Origin: Pseudomonadota bacterium
GTDB taxonomy: Bacteria; Pseudomonadota; Gammaproteobacteria; Burkholderiales; Burkholderiaceae_D
Length of the DNA stretch: 5,245 nt
Reading direction: 5' to 3'
Assembly: GCA_023409175.1 (NCBI GenBank)
Contig: JAEYIG010000231.1
Coordinates: forward strand, 1 to 5,245
Shown here: piece after piece, positions 5,244 to 5,245 of the stretch
How positions within the stretch are numbered: the first letter of the stretch is position 1
How the letters are laid out: each line of letters starts with the position of its first letter
Made by a program: the position numbers and the translations under genes
Notes under the pieces: generated by a model
What the model was told of the DNA's origin: nothing
What the model saw: only the letters and a program-made list of their open reading frames with translations
Database searches by the model: none

Positions 5244-5245
5244 TC

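Overview
This window looks like a chromosomal segment of a Gram-negative bacterium with fairly high GC, most likely a proteobacterium. The Sel1-repeat lipoprotein and the codon use fit that, but I cannot name the genus from sequence alone. A hand count gives about 65% GC inside copA (1021-1080) and about 28% inside the sel1-type gene (4141-4200), so the right part of the window has a different compositional history.

Left half (1-3309): a copper-handling locus. The minus strand carries a Cu(I)-exporting P1B-type ATPase (copA, 158-2746). Its reading frame runs without a stop into a CopZ-like metallochaperone domain (158-367). That domain has its own ATG and a well-placed Shine-Dalgarno, so one frame could give both a long CopA-CopZ fusion and a free 69-residue chaperone. 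The 5' end of a cysteine hydrolase of the isochorismatase/nicotinamidase superfamily follows 16 nt downstream and is cut by the window edge. Divergent from copA, after a 131-bp AT-rich control region, is an HxlR-family winged-helix regulator (2878-3309). It has a His/Cys-rich N-terminal extension, which makes it a candidate, unproven, copper- or redox-responsive regulator of copA in place of the usual CueR or CsoR.

Middle (3310-3960): a 207-nt intergenic stretch with two adjacent hairpins, a longer-range inverted repeat and a 12-bp tandem duplication. It precedes a small unrecognised protein with three predicted membrane segments (3517-3858). A clear rho-independent terminator lies at 3930-3952.

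Right part (3961-5245): composition becomes AT-rich. A Sel1-repeat lipoprotein is encoded on the minus strand (4124-5029) and ends at a perfect 14-bp-stem terminator. It lies 40 nt downstream of the 3' end of a GC-richer gene of unknown function (5070-5243, cut by the window edge). A secreted or periplasmic Sel1 lipoprotein directly behind another gene resembles effector/immunity arrangements such as Tle5/Tli5, but the upstream gene is too incomplete to decide.
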